Source: Alteromonadaceae bacterium M269
GTDB taxonomy: Bacteria; Pseudomonadota; Gammaproteobacteria; Enterobacterales; Alteromonadaceae
Length of the DNA: 64,000 nucleotides
Assembly: GCA_004353515.1 (NCBI GenBank)
Contig: SMNZ01000001.1
Coordinates: 1,178,001-1,242,000 of the forward strand
Reading direction: 5' to 3'
Below, piece by piece: positions 8,982-18,663 of the stretch. A program made the translations under genes and the position numbers. Under the pieces are notes generated by a model. That model was given only the letters and a program-made list of their open reading frames with translations, had not been told where the DNA came from and ran no database searches. Positions within the stretch are counted from its first letter, which is position 1. Every line of letters begins with the position of its first letter.

Positions 8982-9461
8982 TTATTCGTCGGCTAATACG
9001 TCAGCAGAAACAGCTTCAATACCATTCCAGTTGCGCTCTGATTCAGCTAAGTGACCTGGAATATCTGTTGCCCACTTTTTCTGAACATCTTTGTTTAGAT
9101 TGAGATAAAGTTTGTTATCGACAATACGCCACGCTTTAGGGTCAACATCGAACTTCTTACTTAACGCAACGCCCATAGCACAGTAGCCACCGTATTGTGG
9201 TGCATAGTGATCAGGATTTGATTTGAAAAGGTCGCGGTTTTCTGCGGAAGCAAAGTGAAAAATTGCACCTTTGTGAGTTGCAGAATACTTACCTTTTCCT
9301 TTTACAGGCGCGCCTTTAGTAAAGTAAGCAACAGTATCGTAGCCACTGATTGCTAGATCATTTGCATCAGCATTAACGCCAATATCCGCGGCGAAAGATA
9401 AACTGCTTAAAACAAGAGATGACGCCAGTGTCATCGACTTAACTAGTGTTAATAGTTTCAT
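8982..9461 (-). CDS. Exported YHS-domain protein heading the buf operon
   Basis: Signal peptide (ends SLSFA) followed by a YHS domain: ISGYDTVAYFTKGAPVKGKGKYSATHKGAIFHFASAENRDLFKSNP, then DHYAPQYGGYCAMGVALSKK. YHS/TRASH-like domains bind metals, often copper. This type (YHS domain-containing, about 150 residues) is a common neighbour of metal-handling genes. It is 12 bp upstream of bufA and probably the first gene of the operon. A periplasmic copper-binding role is inference. Confidence 0.85.
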   Translation of the reverse strand: MKLLTLVKSMTLASSLVLSSLSFAADIGVNADANDLAISGYDTVAYFTKGAPVKGKGKYSATHKGAIFHFASAENRDLFKSNPDHYAPQYGGYCAMGVALSKKFDVDPKAWRIVDNKLYLNLNKDVQKKWATDIPGHLAESERNWNGIEAVSADVLADE

Positions 9462-9894
9462 TCAAAAATCCTCTTAAAGTGATTAACTGACGGAATGCGT
9501 TAAAACCCCAAACGCTTTATGTGAATAAATCGTTTAACGTCAAACCGTTCATCTAAGATCGTGGTCAATCCACGAAGCAAATCCTATCAACCGAGTTCAA
9601 GCAAAGTGCTTCCATTCGTCTTTATCTTGAAACCAATCGTACGTCCTATTTCCATACAAACAATTAAATAGTCAACCTACGAAATAGTATCGATCAAAAA
9701 CAAGTTTGCATTTACTTAAATTCCTGATTAACATATTAGTATCGATTCGATACATTATTTATCGTATTGATAAGAGTGAGCTAACCACTCTTGTATTGCG
9801 ACGAAATTTGACCTTCTTAGCAAACCGAGAACTAACACAATAACTCTGAGTTGGATGCAGTTGTGACCAACTTACCCTTACAGGAATTGAAAAC
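9462..9894. promoter_or_regulatory. Divergent control region between the buf operon and the protoglobin gene
   Basis: This 433-bp AT-rich stretch holds no convincing gene. It contains GTATCGAT at 9687-9694 and a 15-bp palindrome with one central base at 9739-9753 (GTATCGA-T-TCGATAC), plus a degenerate TATCGTATTGATA just downstream. The repeated GTATCGA half site suggests a dimeric regulator acting on one or both divergent genes. The regulator is not known. Confidence 0.45.
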
Positions 9895-10560
9895 ATGACC
9901 TTAAGAACAGTAACAATTATCTTGTTCGCACTTGTGATAAATACCTACGCAAGTTCTGTGCAAGCTAAAGAAAAATCAACGAAACCTGCAGGTTATACCT
10001 ACGGTAACCGCTCGTTGGAAAAAGCTCCGTTCACATTAGCTGATTTAGAGAAGTTAAAAGCAACCGTACTATTTACTGAAGAAGATGCTAAATGGCTAAG
10101 AAAGAGCCGCAAAGTTTTAGAGCCACATGCAGAGGAAATACTCGATACATGGTACGGATTTGTTGGTAGTACGCCTCACCTACTCGCTTATTTTTCAAGT
10201 GCAGACGGTAAACCTGACGGCCAGTATTTAGCCAGAGTACGCGCTCGCTTTATCAAGTGGATCTACGACACTGCTGATGCTGATTACGATCAAGATTGGC
10301 TAAATTATCAGTATGAGATTGGTAAGCGCCACCACAGAATTGGCAAGAACAAAATCGATAATGCTAAAGCAGTAGATCATATCCATGGCCGTTACGTTGT
10401 TGCTTTAACTTATCCAGTTACTGCAACCTTAAAACCATTCCTAGAGCGCTCCGATTACAGCCCTGAAGAAGTCAATAAAATGCATCAGGCATGGATCAAA
10501 TCCGTTTTAATCCAATCTATTTTATGGACAGAACCTTACTTCAAAAAAGGCGATTTCTAA
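9895..10560 (+). CDS. Exported protoglobin-like haem protein
   Basis: Residues 1-24 form a Sec signal (ends VQAK); the rest matches the protoglobin domain of globin-coupled sensors: FTEEDAKWLRKSRKVLEPHAEEILDTWYGFVG, LARVRARFIKWIYDT, and the proximal-His helix YEIGKRHHRIG near residues 138-148, followed by HGRYVV and MHQAWIKSVLIQSILW. No signalling domain is fused. Most protoglobins are cytosolic, so the signal peptide is notable and predicts a periplasmic O2/NO/haem role. It is divergent from the copper-RiPP operon. Confidence 0.85.
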   Translation: MTLRTVTIILFALVINTYASSVQAKEKSTKPAGYTYGNRSLEKAPFTLADLEKLKATVLFTEEDAKWLRKSRKVLEPHAEEILDTWYGFVGSTPHLLAYFSSADGKPDGQYLARVRARFIKWIYDTADADYDQDWLNYQYEIGKRHHRIGKNKIDNAKAVDHIHGRYVVALTYPVTATLKPFLERSDYSPEEVNKMHQAWIKSVLIQSILWTEPYFKKGDF

Positions 10561-10592
10561 GAACATTGTTTTCATGTTGAACGATGTGTCAC

Positions 10593-10685
10593 GGCAATAC
10601 CGTGCAAGGATGTGTTCCTGAGTGTTTCGCTCCTTCAAAACACTTAGGTATCGGAGATTTATGTCTCTACGGTACTGCCATTTTT
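10593..10685 (+). ncRNA. Structured 3' element with multi-stem junction and T-run after the protoglobin gene
   Basis: Folded by hand. An outer stem pairs GGCA-A-TACCGT (10593-10603) with ACGGTA-C-TGCC (10669-10679). Inside it are an 11-bp hairpin (CCTGAGTGTTT 10617-10627 with AAACACTTAGG 10638-10648, one G-U) and a smaller hairpin (GGAGA/TCTCT, 10653-10668). The outer stem is followed by TTTTT. This is more elaborate than a plain terminator and could be a terminator with processed 3'-UTR RNA or an independent small RNA. Confidence 0.5.
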
Positions 10686-10688
10686 AAT

Positions 10689-11195
10689 TTACCCGCGAGG
10701 TAAACTCAACAGATATTCTGCGACTTGTGCAAATCGAGGATCGTCAGGATTAGACGCCATTGTTGATCCTAGAATAGTGCCGTCAGGTCCAATAAAGAAA
10801 GTTGTTGGGGTACCAATAATATTAAACCCTTCAATAGCGAGCTGCTCACCTTCAACAACCGTTTTAATATTGATACCACGCTCTTTAAGCGCTCCTTCTG
10901 GATCAGCACCCTCTGGTTCTCTAGCACTGATAAGAAGCATTTCTAAACCTTGGCTTTCGTAGGTTTGGCGGAGTCTTTCAAGACCGGGATGCAGAACTTT
11001 ACAGTGTGGGCACCAAGTTCCCCAAAAACTTAAAATAAGGGGTTTGCCTGCATAATCACTGGACTTAACTTCTTCCCCCCCCTGGGTTAACAAACTCCAC
11101 TCAGGCATTTTCTTCGCTGGTTCAGGTTCTTCTTGCGCCACAACGGGTGAAATGACGAATAAAAACACCAACATCATCACTAAATTTTTCATCAT
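10689..11195 (-). CDS. TlpA/ResA-like periplasmic thiol-disulfide oxidoreductase
   Basis: Signal peptide (ends VVAQ) and a thioredoxin-fold TlpA domain with the WCPHC active site (C62, C65), cis-Pro context GTPTTFFIGPDG and the usual insertion between strands. Length 168. Such proteins reduce periplasmic disulfides, for example in cytochrome c maturation or metal-site assembly. It stands alone, separated from the LysR gene by about 130 bp. Partners are not evident. Confidence 0.88.
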   Translation of the reverse strand: MMKNLVMMLVFLFVISPVVAQEEPEPAKKMPEWSLLTQGGEEVKSSDYAGKPLILSFWGTWCPHCKVLHPGLERLRQTYESQGLEMLLISAREPEGADPEGALKERGINIKTVVEGEQLAIEGFNIIGTPTTFFIGPDGTILGSTMASNPDDPRFAQVAEYLLSLPRG

Positions 11196-11329
11196 AATTT
11201 CACCTTATATTTAATTAAGTTAGGAGTAATCATAGAATGACAATTCATCCATTCAGCTCCCTATCGTCGCGAATCTGAAACTTATCGTCTCTTTCGCATA
11301 TTGACGTTATTAAAGACCTGATTAATCAC

Positions 11330-12202
11330 TCAAGATTTCATTCTTTTACTCATAAAATCTATCAAGGTCCTAATTTTCACCGGCAAAAAGTGTTTGTCTG
11401 GATAAACCGCCCATACATTTTCTTCTTCCTGCTTAAATTCATCTAATACCGTGACGAGCTCCCCTTCGGCCAAATGCTTATGGACGTAATGGTCGGGTAA
11501 TTGGACGATACCTATGTGCTTAAGTGCAGCCTTCACCAAACCATGACCGCTGTTACATCGCAAGTTCCCACTAACTTGGATTTGCTCACTTTTTCCTTGA
11601 TTTGAAAACCGCCAATGATCAGAGGCGCCGATTAAACAATTATGCAGCTTCAATTCAGATAAAGTGTTAGGTAAGCCATATCGCTCAAAGTATTCTGGCG
11701 TTGCACACACGTAGAATTGTCTCGTAGTGAGCTTTTTAGCAATTAACCCTGAATCAGCCAGTTGTCCGTGGCGTATTGCAAGGTCATAACCTCCTCCCAT
11801 TAAATCAACGCGCTGGTTGTTAAGATCTAAACGAATATCGATGTCTTTATACTCGATTAAGAAGTCATTAATAATAGGGACCACAACTTCTTCCCCGTAA
11901 GTAATAGGTGCTGTCAGTCGGATACTGCCCTGTGGCTTATTATGAAAATGAGAGACGATACGCTCCGCATCAGCCAATCCATCCAACACATTGCGACAGT
12001 GTTGAAAATAAAGCGCTCCACTTTCCGTTAGAGAAACCTTGCGTGTAGTTCGATGGAAAAGTTTCACCTTTAGACGCTCTTCAATGGCCGTGACTTGTCG
12101 GCTCACCTGAGCAACGGAAATCCCCAATTGTTTTGAAGCGTCAGTGAAACTCCCGGATTCAGCAACCGCCACAAACTCAGAAACTCCTTCCCAAACCTTC
12201 AT
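11330..12202 (-). CDS. LysR-family regulator divergent from frmA
   Basis: The start was set at the ATG at 12202 because of the strong CAGGAG site upstream; MKVWEGVSEFVAVAESGSF then begins the winged HTH in the usual place (ASKQLGISVAQVSRQVTAIEERL, LFHRTTRKVSLTESG). The effector domain follows (SIRLTAPITYGEEVV, LAIRHGQLADSGLIAKKL). Divergence from frmA/fghA about 100 bp away suggests it controls formaldehyde detoxification, as LysR activators do for some frmA homologues. No binding site was pinned down. Confidence 0.88.
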   Translation of the reverse strand: MKVWEGVSEFVAVAESGSFTDASKQLGISVAQVSRQVTAIEERLKVKLFHRTTRKVSLTESGALYFQHCRNVLDGLADAERIVSHFHNKPQGSIRLTAPITYGEEVVVPIINDFLIEYKDIDIRLDLNNQRVDLMGGGYDLAIRHGQLADSGLIAKKLTTRQFYVCATPEYFERYGLPNTLSELKLHNCLIGASDHWRFSNQGKSEQIQVSGNLRCNSGHGLVKAALKHIGIVQLPDHYVHKHLAEGELVTVLDEFKQEEENVWAVYPDKHFLPVKIRTLIDFMSKRMKS

Positions 12203-12288
12203 TATTACTCCTGCGAAAATATCTTTTACAAAAAACGGCAATTATCAACTTTTTGGTAAATATATATCATGTATGCCATCTAATCTAA

Positions 12289-13442
<1,154 letters not shown>

Positions 13443-13443
<1 letters not shown>

Positions 13444-14285
13444 TGTCGTTATCTCTACTGAAAAACAATAAATGCTTCGGCGGGTGGCAAAAACAATACA
13501 GCCACCCTTCACAGAGTGTTAACTGCACAATGACTTTCTCTATTTACTTGCCACCACAGGTATTGTCGGGGAAGAAAGTTCCAGTGCTTTATTGGTTATC
13601 CGGCTTAACTTGCACCGATGAGAATTTCGTTACGAAAGCCGGCGCCCAACAAATTGCTGCTGAGCTCGGCATAGCGATCGTCGCACCAGACACCAGCCCT
13701 CGTGGCGACAATGTTGCTGACGATCCAAGTTACGATCTCGGATATGGCGCTGGATTTTACGTCAATGCGACAGAAGCCCCTTGGGATAAACACTACCAAA
13801 TGTATAGTTACGTTACGGAAGAGTTGCCAACGCTGATAGAACAGCACTTTCCAGTAACGTCGCAACGTTCCATCAGCGGACATTCCATGGGCGGCCACGG
13901 CGCGTTGATGATCGCATTACGTAACCCTGAAAACTATCAATCAGTATCGGCTTTTAGCCCAATCAGTAACCCGTTAAACTGCGCATGGGGACACAAAGCC
14001 TTTGAAACTTATCTAGGGAAAGATAGAAAAACTTGGGAACAATACGATGCCAGCTTGTCGCTAGCTAGATCAAACGCTTCCTTACCTATTTTGGTCGACC
14101 AAGGAAGTAGTGATGAGTTTCTTGAGAACCAACTTAACCCTGAATCTTTATCGAAAGCAGCAACTGAATCGAGTACGCCATTAGAGTTAAGAATGCAGGA
14201 GGGATATGACCACAGCTACTTTTTCATTAGTAGCTTTATTCACGAACATTTGGCATTCCATGCCGAACATCTACAAACTAAGTAA
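13443..14285 (+). CDS. fghA: S-formylglutathione hydrolase
   Basis: An esterase-D-type alpha/beta hydrolase: VLYWLSGLTCTDENFVTKAGAQ, APDTSPRG, nucleophile elbow SGHSMGGHGAL, Asp in DQGSSDEFL and His in GYDHSYFFI. Start is GTG at 13443, sharing one base with the frmA stop (TAGTG), so the two are translationally coupled. It hydrolyses S-formylglutathione to formate and glutathione, completing formaldehyde detoxification. Length 280, normal. Confidence 0.95.
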
Positions 14286-14301
14286 TCTATCTGCAGCGAC
14301 A

Positions 14302-14324
14302 GGTAAGCGGTTGAACCGCTTACC
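14302..14324 (+). terminator. Stem-loop after frmA-fghA
   Basis: Perfect 9-bp stem GGTAAGCGG / CCGCTTACC with a 5-nt loop. There is only a weak T tail, so it may act as a bidirectional terminator between fghA and the convergent GST gene. Confidence 0.55.
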
Positions 14325-14354
14325 TTAATGCCACCAACAACACTAAGCAGTTAA

Positions 14355-14975
14355 TTAAGCAGCTAAGCCCACTTTTGTTACTGTCATAGGTTTGAACCCT
14401 TCCAATGATTCGATATTTGATAATAACCGACGAACGTTTGGATAAGGCGTTAGCGAAACATCACCTTCTGGCGCGTGAGCGGTATAACTGTATATTGCAA
14501 TGTCAGCGATGCTCGGTTTATTCCCAACTAGAAACTCTCTACCAACCATATGATTTTCTAACATACTCAATGCTTTCTCTGCTGTCGCCTTAGCAAAATC
14601 AGCATCAAGTGGAGCATTAAAAACATTAATAAGGCGAGCTGCTGCCGGACCGAAAGCGATTTCTCCTGCAGCAAGCGTTAGAAACTTTTGTACCTCAGCT
14701 TCCTGAACTGGATCTTGTGAAAGATAACCAGGAGCGTATTTTCTTGCTAAGTAAACCAAAATAGCGTTTGAGTCACTGAGCGTGACTTCGCCATCAACTA
14801 TAGCTGGCACTTGTCCAGCTGGATTTATTGCTAAGTAGGCTGGTTGCTTATGTTCACCCTCAGCGAGTTTGACATTGATAACTTCATGAGCAATACCAGC
14901 TATGCTTGCAAAAAGCTCGACGCGATGAGCATGACCAGAAAGAGGAAAGCTATATATTTTAACTGCGTTGGACAT
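14355..14975 (-). CDS. Glutathione S-transferase family protein
   Basis: N-terminal thioredoxin-like domain with SGHAHRVELFASIAG, the cis-Pro segment GQVPAIVDG and SDSNAILVYLARKY, followed by the all-alpha C-terminal domain with SIADIAIYSYTAHAPEG. This is the N-capping Asp motif of GSTs. Length 206. Cytosolic; probably conjugates or reduces electrophiles. Divergent from a LysR regulator 125 bp away, which likely controls it. Confidence 0.9.
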   Translation of the reverse strand: MSNAVKIYSFPLSGHAHRVELFASIAGIAHEVINVKLAEGEHKQPAYLAINPAGQVPAIVDGEVTLSDSNAILVYLARKYAPGYLSQDPVQEAEVQKFLTLAAGEIAFGPAAARLINVFNAPLDADFAKATAEKALSMLENHMVGREFLVGNKPSIADIAIYSYTAHAPEGDVSLTPYPNVRRLLSNIESLEGFKPMTVTKVGLAA

Positions 14976-15063
14976 CTTACGTTCCTTACTAAGGTTGTTT
15001 ACCGATGCCTTTCACTATATTTACAAGCCAAATAAAAGACAATAAACTAAAATATGGAATAAT

Positions 15064-15078
15064 TATGTTCTTTTCATA
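15064..15078. promoter_or_regulatory. Possible LysR box between GST and LysR genes
   Basis: TATG-N7-CATA dyad in the divergent region, 22 bp upstream of the LysR start. It fits the loose dyad pattern of LysR sites but is short and AT-rich. Confidence 0.3.
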
Positions 15079-15100
15079 CATAAAATAGGTTAAAAAAAGC

Positions 15101-15994
15101 ATGGATACGATTAAGTGCATGAACACCTTCGTCGCTGTTGCTTCACAAAAATCCTTTACTGGAGGAGCAAAGCGACTCAGCATTAGTACTAAACTGGCGA
15201 GTAAATATGTGCAACAGCTCGAAGAAAAACTCGGTGCTCAGCTATTTAATCGAACAACACGCAGTGTCACCCTGACCGATATTGGTCAGGCTTATTTTGA
15301 TCGCTGCGTACCTCTGCTCGATCAATTCGACGAACTAGAAGGACTAGTTCAAGAACGTCAGTCCGAGTTAGCTGGACCTATTCGAATCACAGCACCTACA
15401 GCCTTTGGAAGCAAAGAGCTGGTTGAAGCCATACTCCCCTTTCAATTAAAGCATCCCAAAGTGTTGATCGACCTGCATTTGTCTGACCAACGTGTTGCGA
15501 TAGTGGAAGGCGGATTCGACCTCGCAATACGATTTGGTCAGCTAAACGACTCTTCATTGATTGCTCGCAAGTTAATGGATATGCGGATTGTTGTCGTTGC
15601 ATCACCGGAGTACATAAAGAGACACGGACGCCCCCAACACCCTAAGGCTTTATCGACTCATAACTGCTTATTGCAAATGGCATCTGTTGACCCAGAACAC
15701 TGGAAGTTCCGCATCGATGGTAATATAGAAACATACCGCGTTAATGGGACGTTTCATGGCAACTCACCTCGTGCCATTTCACATATGGCGCTTGGGGGAT
15801 TAGGTATAGGCATGTGCCCTCTTTACGTGGTTGAGGACTATATAAATGAAGGCAAGCTAGAGCTCCTTTTTGAGGATAAAGAAGCGTCTGAATTTCCATT
15901 GAACGCTATCTACCCACCCAGTCGCCACCTAACCGCCCGGATCCGAGCATTAATTGATCACCTAGCAGAAATATATAGCACACAAAGATTATAG
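15101..15994 (+). CDS. LysR-family regulator divergent from a GST gene
   Basis: N-terminal winged HTH (MNTFVAVASQKSFTGGAKRLSISTKLASKYVQQLEEKLGAQLFNRTTRSVTLTD) and LysR substrate domain (GPIRITAPTAFGSKELVEAI, FDLAIRFGQLNDSSLIARKL, AYPPS-like C-terminus). Length 297. The gene pair layout suggests control of the divergent glutathione S-transferase. The effector is unknown. Confidence 0.88.
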   Translation: MDTIKCMNTFVAVASQKSFTGGAKRLSISTKLASKYVQQLEEKLGAQLFNRTTRSVTLTDIGQAYFDRCVPLLDQFDELEGLVQERQSELAGPIRITAPTAFGSKELVEAILPFQLKHPKVLIDLHLSDQRVAIVEGGFDLAIRFGQLNDSSLIARKLMDMRIVVVASPEYIKRHGRPQHPKALSTHNCLLQMASVDPEHWKFRIDGNIETYRVNGTFHGNSPRAISHMALGGLGIGMCPLYVVEDYINEGKLELLFEDKEASEFPLNAIYPPSRHLTARIRALIDHLAEIYSTQRL

Positions 15995-16001
15995 ATTTGG
16001 T

Positions 16002-16826
16002 TTATTTCGTTTTCAGCTTATGTAACCACTCTTTGGGAGAAAGTCCGAGCTTTTTCCTAAACACCCTAGCTAATGCAGAGCCATGTTCATAGCCCACTTC
16101 ATTCGCAATCAAACTCACCGGCTTATCAAGCTTTAAAAGGTCCTGTGCCATCGCTACTCGTAAGTCGGTAATGTAATCATTCGGAGGCTGTCCAATCGTT
16201 TCCTTAAATACCGACGCAAACTTTGAGCGAGACATGGCTGCCAGTTCAGCCAACATTTCAACACTCCATTGTTTCTCCGGTTCAGCGTTAATCGCATTAA
16301 TGACATCAGCAAGCTGAGGATGAGTTAATCCAGCAAGTATCCCTTGGGAGAGTAGCCCTTGCTTAAGGGCATAGCGCAGCACTTGGAGCAAAAATATATC
16401 ACTCAGCTTATCCAGCATCATTTGCCTACCGCTTTCTTCCCCAAAAGCTTCATAGAATAGCCATTGAGCAGTCTTACCTACATATTCGTTCTCAGATAAC
16501 TTGAAGGAAATAAACTTAGGTAAAGAACTAATAAGTTGATCATGATTACCTGCATCAAATCTGATAGCTGCACAGATCAACTTAGCGCCTTCAGACTCTT
16601 TAGTAATAATACGATGTACGGTAGAGCTCGGAATAAAGATAACGGAAGGCTCAGTCAATAAAACTTTATGACCGTCTTCTGTTAAAATCGTTAAGTTACC
16701 CGACTTCAGAATATGCAAGTGTCCGGCACCGTTACCGCCAAACGCCTGCATCCCGCAGAGCTTCCCACTGAAAAACACATCGGCATTAATTGAAATGCGA
16801 TTTAATACTTTGCTCAAATCATCCAT
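16002..16826 (-). CDS. AraC-family regulator with N-terminal cupin
   Basis: Residues 1-130 form a cupin-like sensor (GAGHLHILKSGNLTILTEDG, IFIPSSTVHRI). Residues about 180-274 carry the double HTH: WSVEMLAELAAMSRSKFASVFKETIGQPPNDYITDLRVAMAQDLL, then SLIANEVGYEHGSALARVFRKKLGLSPKEW. This is the Cupin_6/AraC arrangement. No target gene is adjacent; it converges on the LysR gene with a 7-bp gap. Confidence 0.87.
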   Translation of the reverse strand: MDDLSKVLNRISINADVFFSGKLCGMQAFGGNGAGHLHILKSGNLTILTEDGHKVLLTEPSVIFIPSSTVHRIITKESEGAKLICAAIRFDAGNHDQLISSLPKFISFKLSENEYVGKTAQWLFYEAFGEESGRQMMLDKLSDIFLLQVLRYALKQGLLSQGILAGLTHPQLADVINAINAEPEKQWSVEMLAELAAMSRSKFASVFKETIGQPPNDYITDLRVAMAQDLLKLDKPVSLIANEVGYEHGSALARVFRKKLGLSPKEWLHKLKTK

Positions 16827-17166
16827 ACATTTTCCTACCGATTAGCCACACTACGTCGGGACTTACTGACTGACGTTTTCGCTGAATAACTCGAATGAGT
16901 TAAGTTAGTTCTCATAAGTCACTGGACAATTTGAAACTTGAATTGCTAGTTCGTACCTAAGTGATTTTTTGACAGGAATTTACACCGCTAGGTACGAACT
17001 AGCCTGGTGCTAACAGACTTGTGATTCGCAAGCTACTAACGGTGAAGAACTATATTTCCTGAAACATTCAAAGACAATACAGCTAAATGGGGAATATTTA
17101 TGTACGATTAGAGGATAATAAAGACACACTAATCCCTAACTTGAACCTAATGATGGAGAGGTATTT
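16827..17166. other. Intergenic region with long inverted repeat
   Basis: These 340 bp between two minus-strand regulator genes show no gene. The main feature is the 15-bp inverted repeat listed separately at 16945-17003. Confidence 0.4.
16945..17003. repeat. 15-bp perfect inverted repeat with 29-bp spacer
   Basis: GCTAGTTCGTACCTA (16945-16959) is the exact reverse complement of TAGGTACGAACTAGC (16989-17003). The spacer contains a T6 run and TTGACA. It could be a terminator-like hairpin after the TetR gene, a double operator, or the remnant of a small mobile element. None of these can be chosen from sequence alone. Confidence 0.5.
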
Positions 17167-17742
17167 TTAAGGAATTAGCTCTGATTCAAGGATGATCAAC
17201 GCCATAGCTTTGGCTTCTTTTGCAGCATTTTGATCATTAGTTGTATGCGCATTAACAATGGCGCCGTCAGCTAGTAACGCCATCCGTCTTGCGAGATTAT
17301 AAGAGTCTTTGAAGGTACCACTAGACAACAGCTCTTCAATAAACTGAATGACAAGTCGCTTGTGATTAGTACAGGCAACATGGATAGGATCATTTTGGCG
17401 AGGATACTCCGCAGACGCATTGATAAACATACAACCTGAAAAATTCTCAGAAGCTATCCATTCTGCAAGTGCATCGAAAAAAGCAAGGACTCGAGATAGA
17501 CGAACATCACCATTTTGCGCTGGCATATATTTTTGCGTTCCCAATCTCAACATATCCATGAACTGCTGATCACGTCTTTGCAGAGTTGCAATGATGAGCT
17601 CGTCCTTCGACTTAAAGTGGTTGTATAGCGTTTTCTTGGCGACACCCGACTCCGCAAGAACCGTATCTATCCCTGTTGACCGTATACCTTGTTTATAAAA
17701 TAAGTTTTGAGCGGTCTTAACCAAATGCTCTTTTCTGCTCAT
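17167..17742 (-). CDS. TetR/AcrR-family repressor
   Basis: N-terminal HTH (LVKTAQNLFYKQGIRSTGIDTVLAESGVAKKTLYNHFKSKDELI) followed by an alpha-helical ligand domain of normal size (191 residues total) with GCMFINASAEYP, a motif of the YxaF/LmrA-like C-terminal family. It is divergent from the DUF1348 gene, and two copies of one operator-like sequence lie between them, so autoregulation and control of the neighbour are likely. Confidence 0.88.
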   Translation of the reverse strand: MSRKEHLVKTAQNLFYKQGIRSTGIDTVLAESGVAKKTLYNHFKSKDELIIATLQRRDQQFMDMLRLGTQKYMPAQNGDVRLSRVLAFFDALAEWIASENFSGCMFINASAEYPRQNDPIHVACTNHKRLVIQFIEELLSSGTFKDSYNLARRMALLADGAIVNAHTTNDQNAAKEAKAMALIILESELIP

Positions 17743-17764
17743 TTCAGTATCTTAAAAGCTATAG

Positions 17765-17784
17765 AGTATACAGATTAGTCTACC
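17765..17784. promoter_or_regulatory. TetR operator copy 1
   Basis: AGTATACAGATTAGTCTACC, next to the TetR start. It matches the reverse complement of copy 2 at nearly every position (consensus AGTATACAGAT-NN-GTCT), a pattern expected for the operator of the adjacent repressor. Confidence 0.55.
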
Positions 17785-17875
17785 ACCAAACGCTAACAAA
17801 GTCCTACTGGCCAAAAATCCACGTGCTTTAATTAAAAAGTATTTGACAGATGAGTTTTTGTGCACAACACTAAAA

Positions 17876-17895
17876 AGGAGACAGATCTGTATACT
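17876..17895. promoter_or_regulatory. TetR operator copy 2
   Basis: GGAGACAGATCTGTATACT, inverted relative to copy 1 and 31 bp upstream of the DUF1348 start. It holds the internal palindrome ACAGATCTGT. A TTGACA hexamer lies about 30 bp further upstream, so a bound repressor would block transcription. Confidence 0.55.
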
Positions 17896-17925
17896 TTTAA
17901 AATTTGATAACTTGAGGAGAAAACA

Positions 17926-18399
17926 ATGTCGACTGAAGCTAGACCTCCACTTCCCCCTTTTACGGCTGAAACAGCAGCACAAAAAGTCAGGCTCGCAGAA
18001 GATGGCTGGAATGGGCGCAACCCAGAGAAAGTGTCTATGGCATACACACCTGACAGCGCCTGGCGTAACAGAGCAGAATTCGTAAATGGGCGCGAAGAGA
18101 TCAAAGAATTTCTCACTCGCAAGTGGAATAAAGAGTTAGATTATCGCCTTATCAAAGAGTTGTGGGCGTTTACCGACAATCGCATCGGCGTTCGATATGC
18201 CTATGAATGGCACGACGATTCTGGCCAGTGGTATCGTTCATACGGCAATGAAAACTGGGAGTTCGACGAAAATGGACTCATGCAAAATCGTTATGCCTGC
18301 ATTAACGACTTACCTATCAAAGAGTCTGAGAGAAAATTCCATTGGCCTCATGGTCGACGTCCTGACGATCATCCAAGTCTTTCTGAACTGGGACTTTAA
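17926..18399 (+). CDS. DUF1348 / NTF2-like family protein
   Basis: A 157-residue cytosolic SnoaL/NTF2-fold protein of the DUF1348 family: [79 protein letters not shown] and the C-terminal [14 protein letters not shown]. The molecular function is not established. Good ribosome site (gaggag). Very likely controlled by the divergent TetR repressor. Confidence 0.88.
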   Translation: MSTEARPPLPPFTAETAAQKVRLAEDGWNGRNPEKVSMAYTPDSAWRNRAEFVNGREEIKEFLTRKWNKELDYRLIKELWAFTDNRIGVRYAYEWHDDSGQWYRSYGNENWEFDENGLMQNRYACINDLPIKESERKFHWPHGRRPDDHPSLSELGL

Positions 18400-18411
18400 G
18401 CCCTGATTGAC

Positions 18412-18437
18412 GAGCTTTCACTTTATAGCGAAAGCTC
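18412..18437 (+). terminator. Terminator after DUF1348 gene
   Basis: GAGCTTTC (18412-18419) pairs with GAAAGCTC (18430-18437) across a 10-nt loop and is followed by TTCTTCT. Confidence 0.55.
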
Positions 18438-18570
18438 TTCTTCTCCCCTAAATACTACCCAATACAAAAATAAGCCTGTTGCCATTCAAAAAAGCGCCAC
18501 TCAGCCAACTTTATCTGGTTAAATATTTGCGCAATGCTATGATCGCGTCTTTACTATATAAACACAATAT

Positions 18571-18597
18571 AACAGGGAGGTGATTCCATTCCCTGTT
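18571..18597. promoter_or_regulatory. Inverted repeat in the leader of the T6SS kinase gene
   Basis: AACAGGGA and TCCCTGTT form an 8-bp dyad with an 11-nt centre, 66 bp upstream of the kinase start. It could be an operator or an mRNA hairpin. It is unlike the 18-bp element found before the other T6SS units. Confidence 0.4.
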
Positions 18598-18663
18598 CTA
18601 TGCCAACTGATGTGAAAGCGGTTCAGCTGAGTTTGCCAGCGTCCGCATTTTATCGAGGTAGTC

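Noticed and set aside
16945-17003. Insertion-sequence end
   Set aside because: No transposase or target duplication is present; only the inverted repeat itself is supported.
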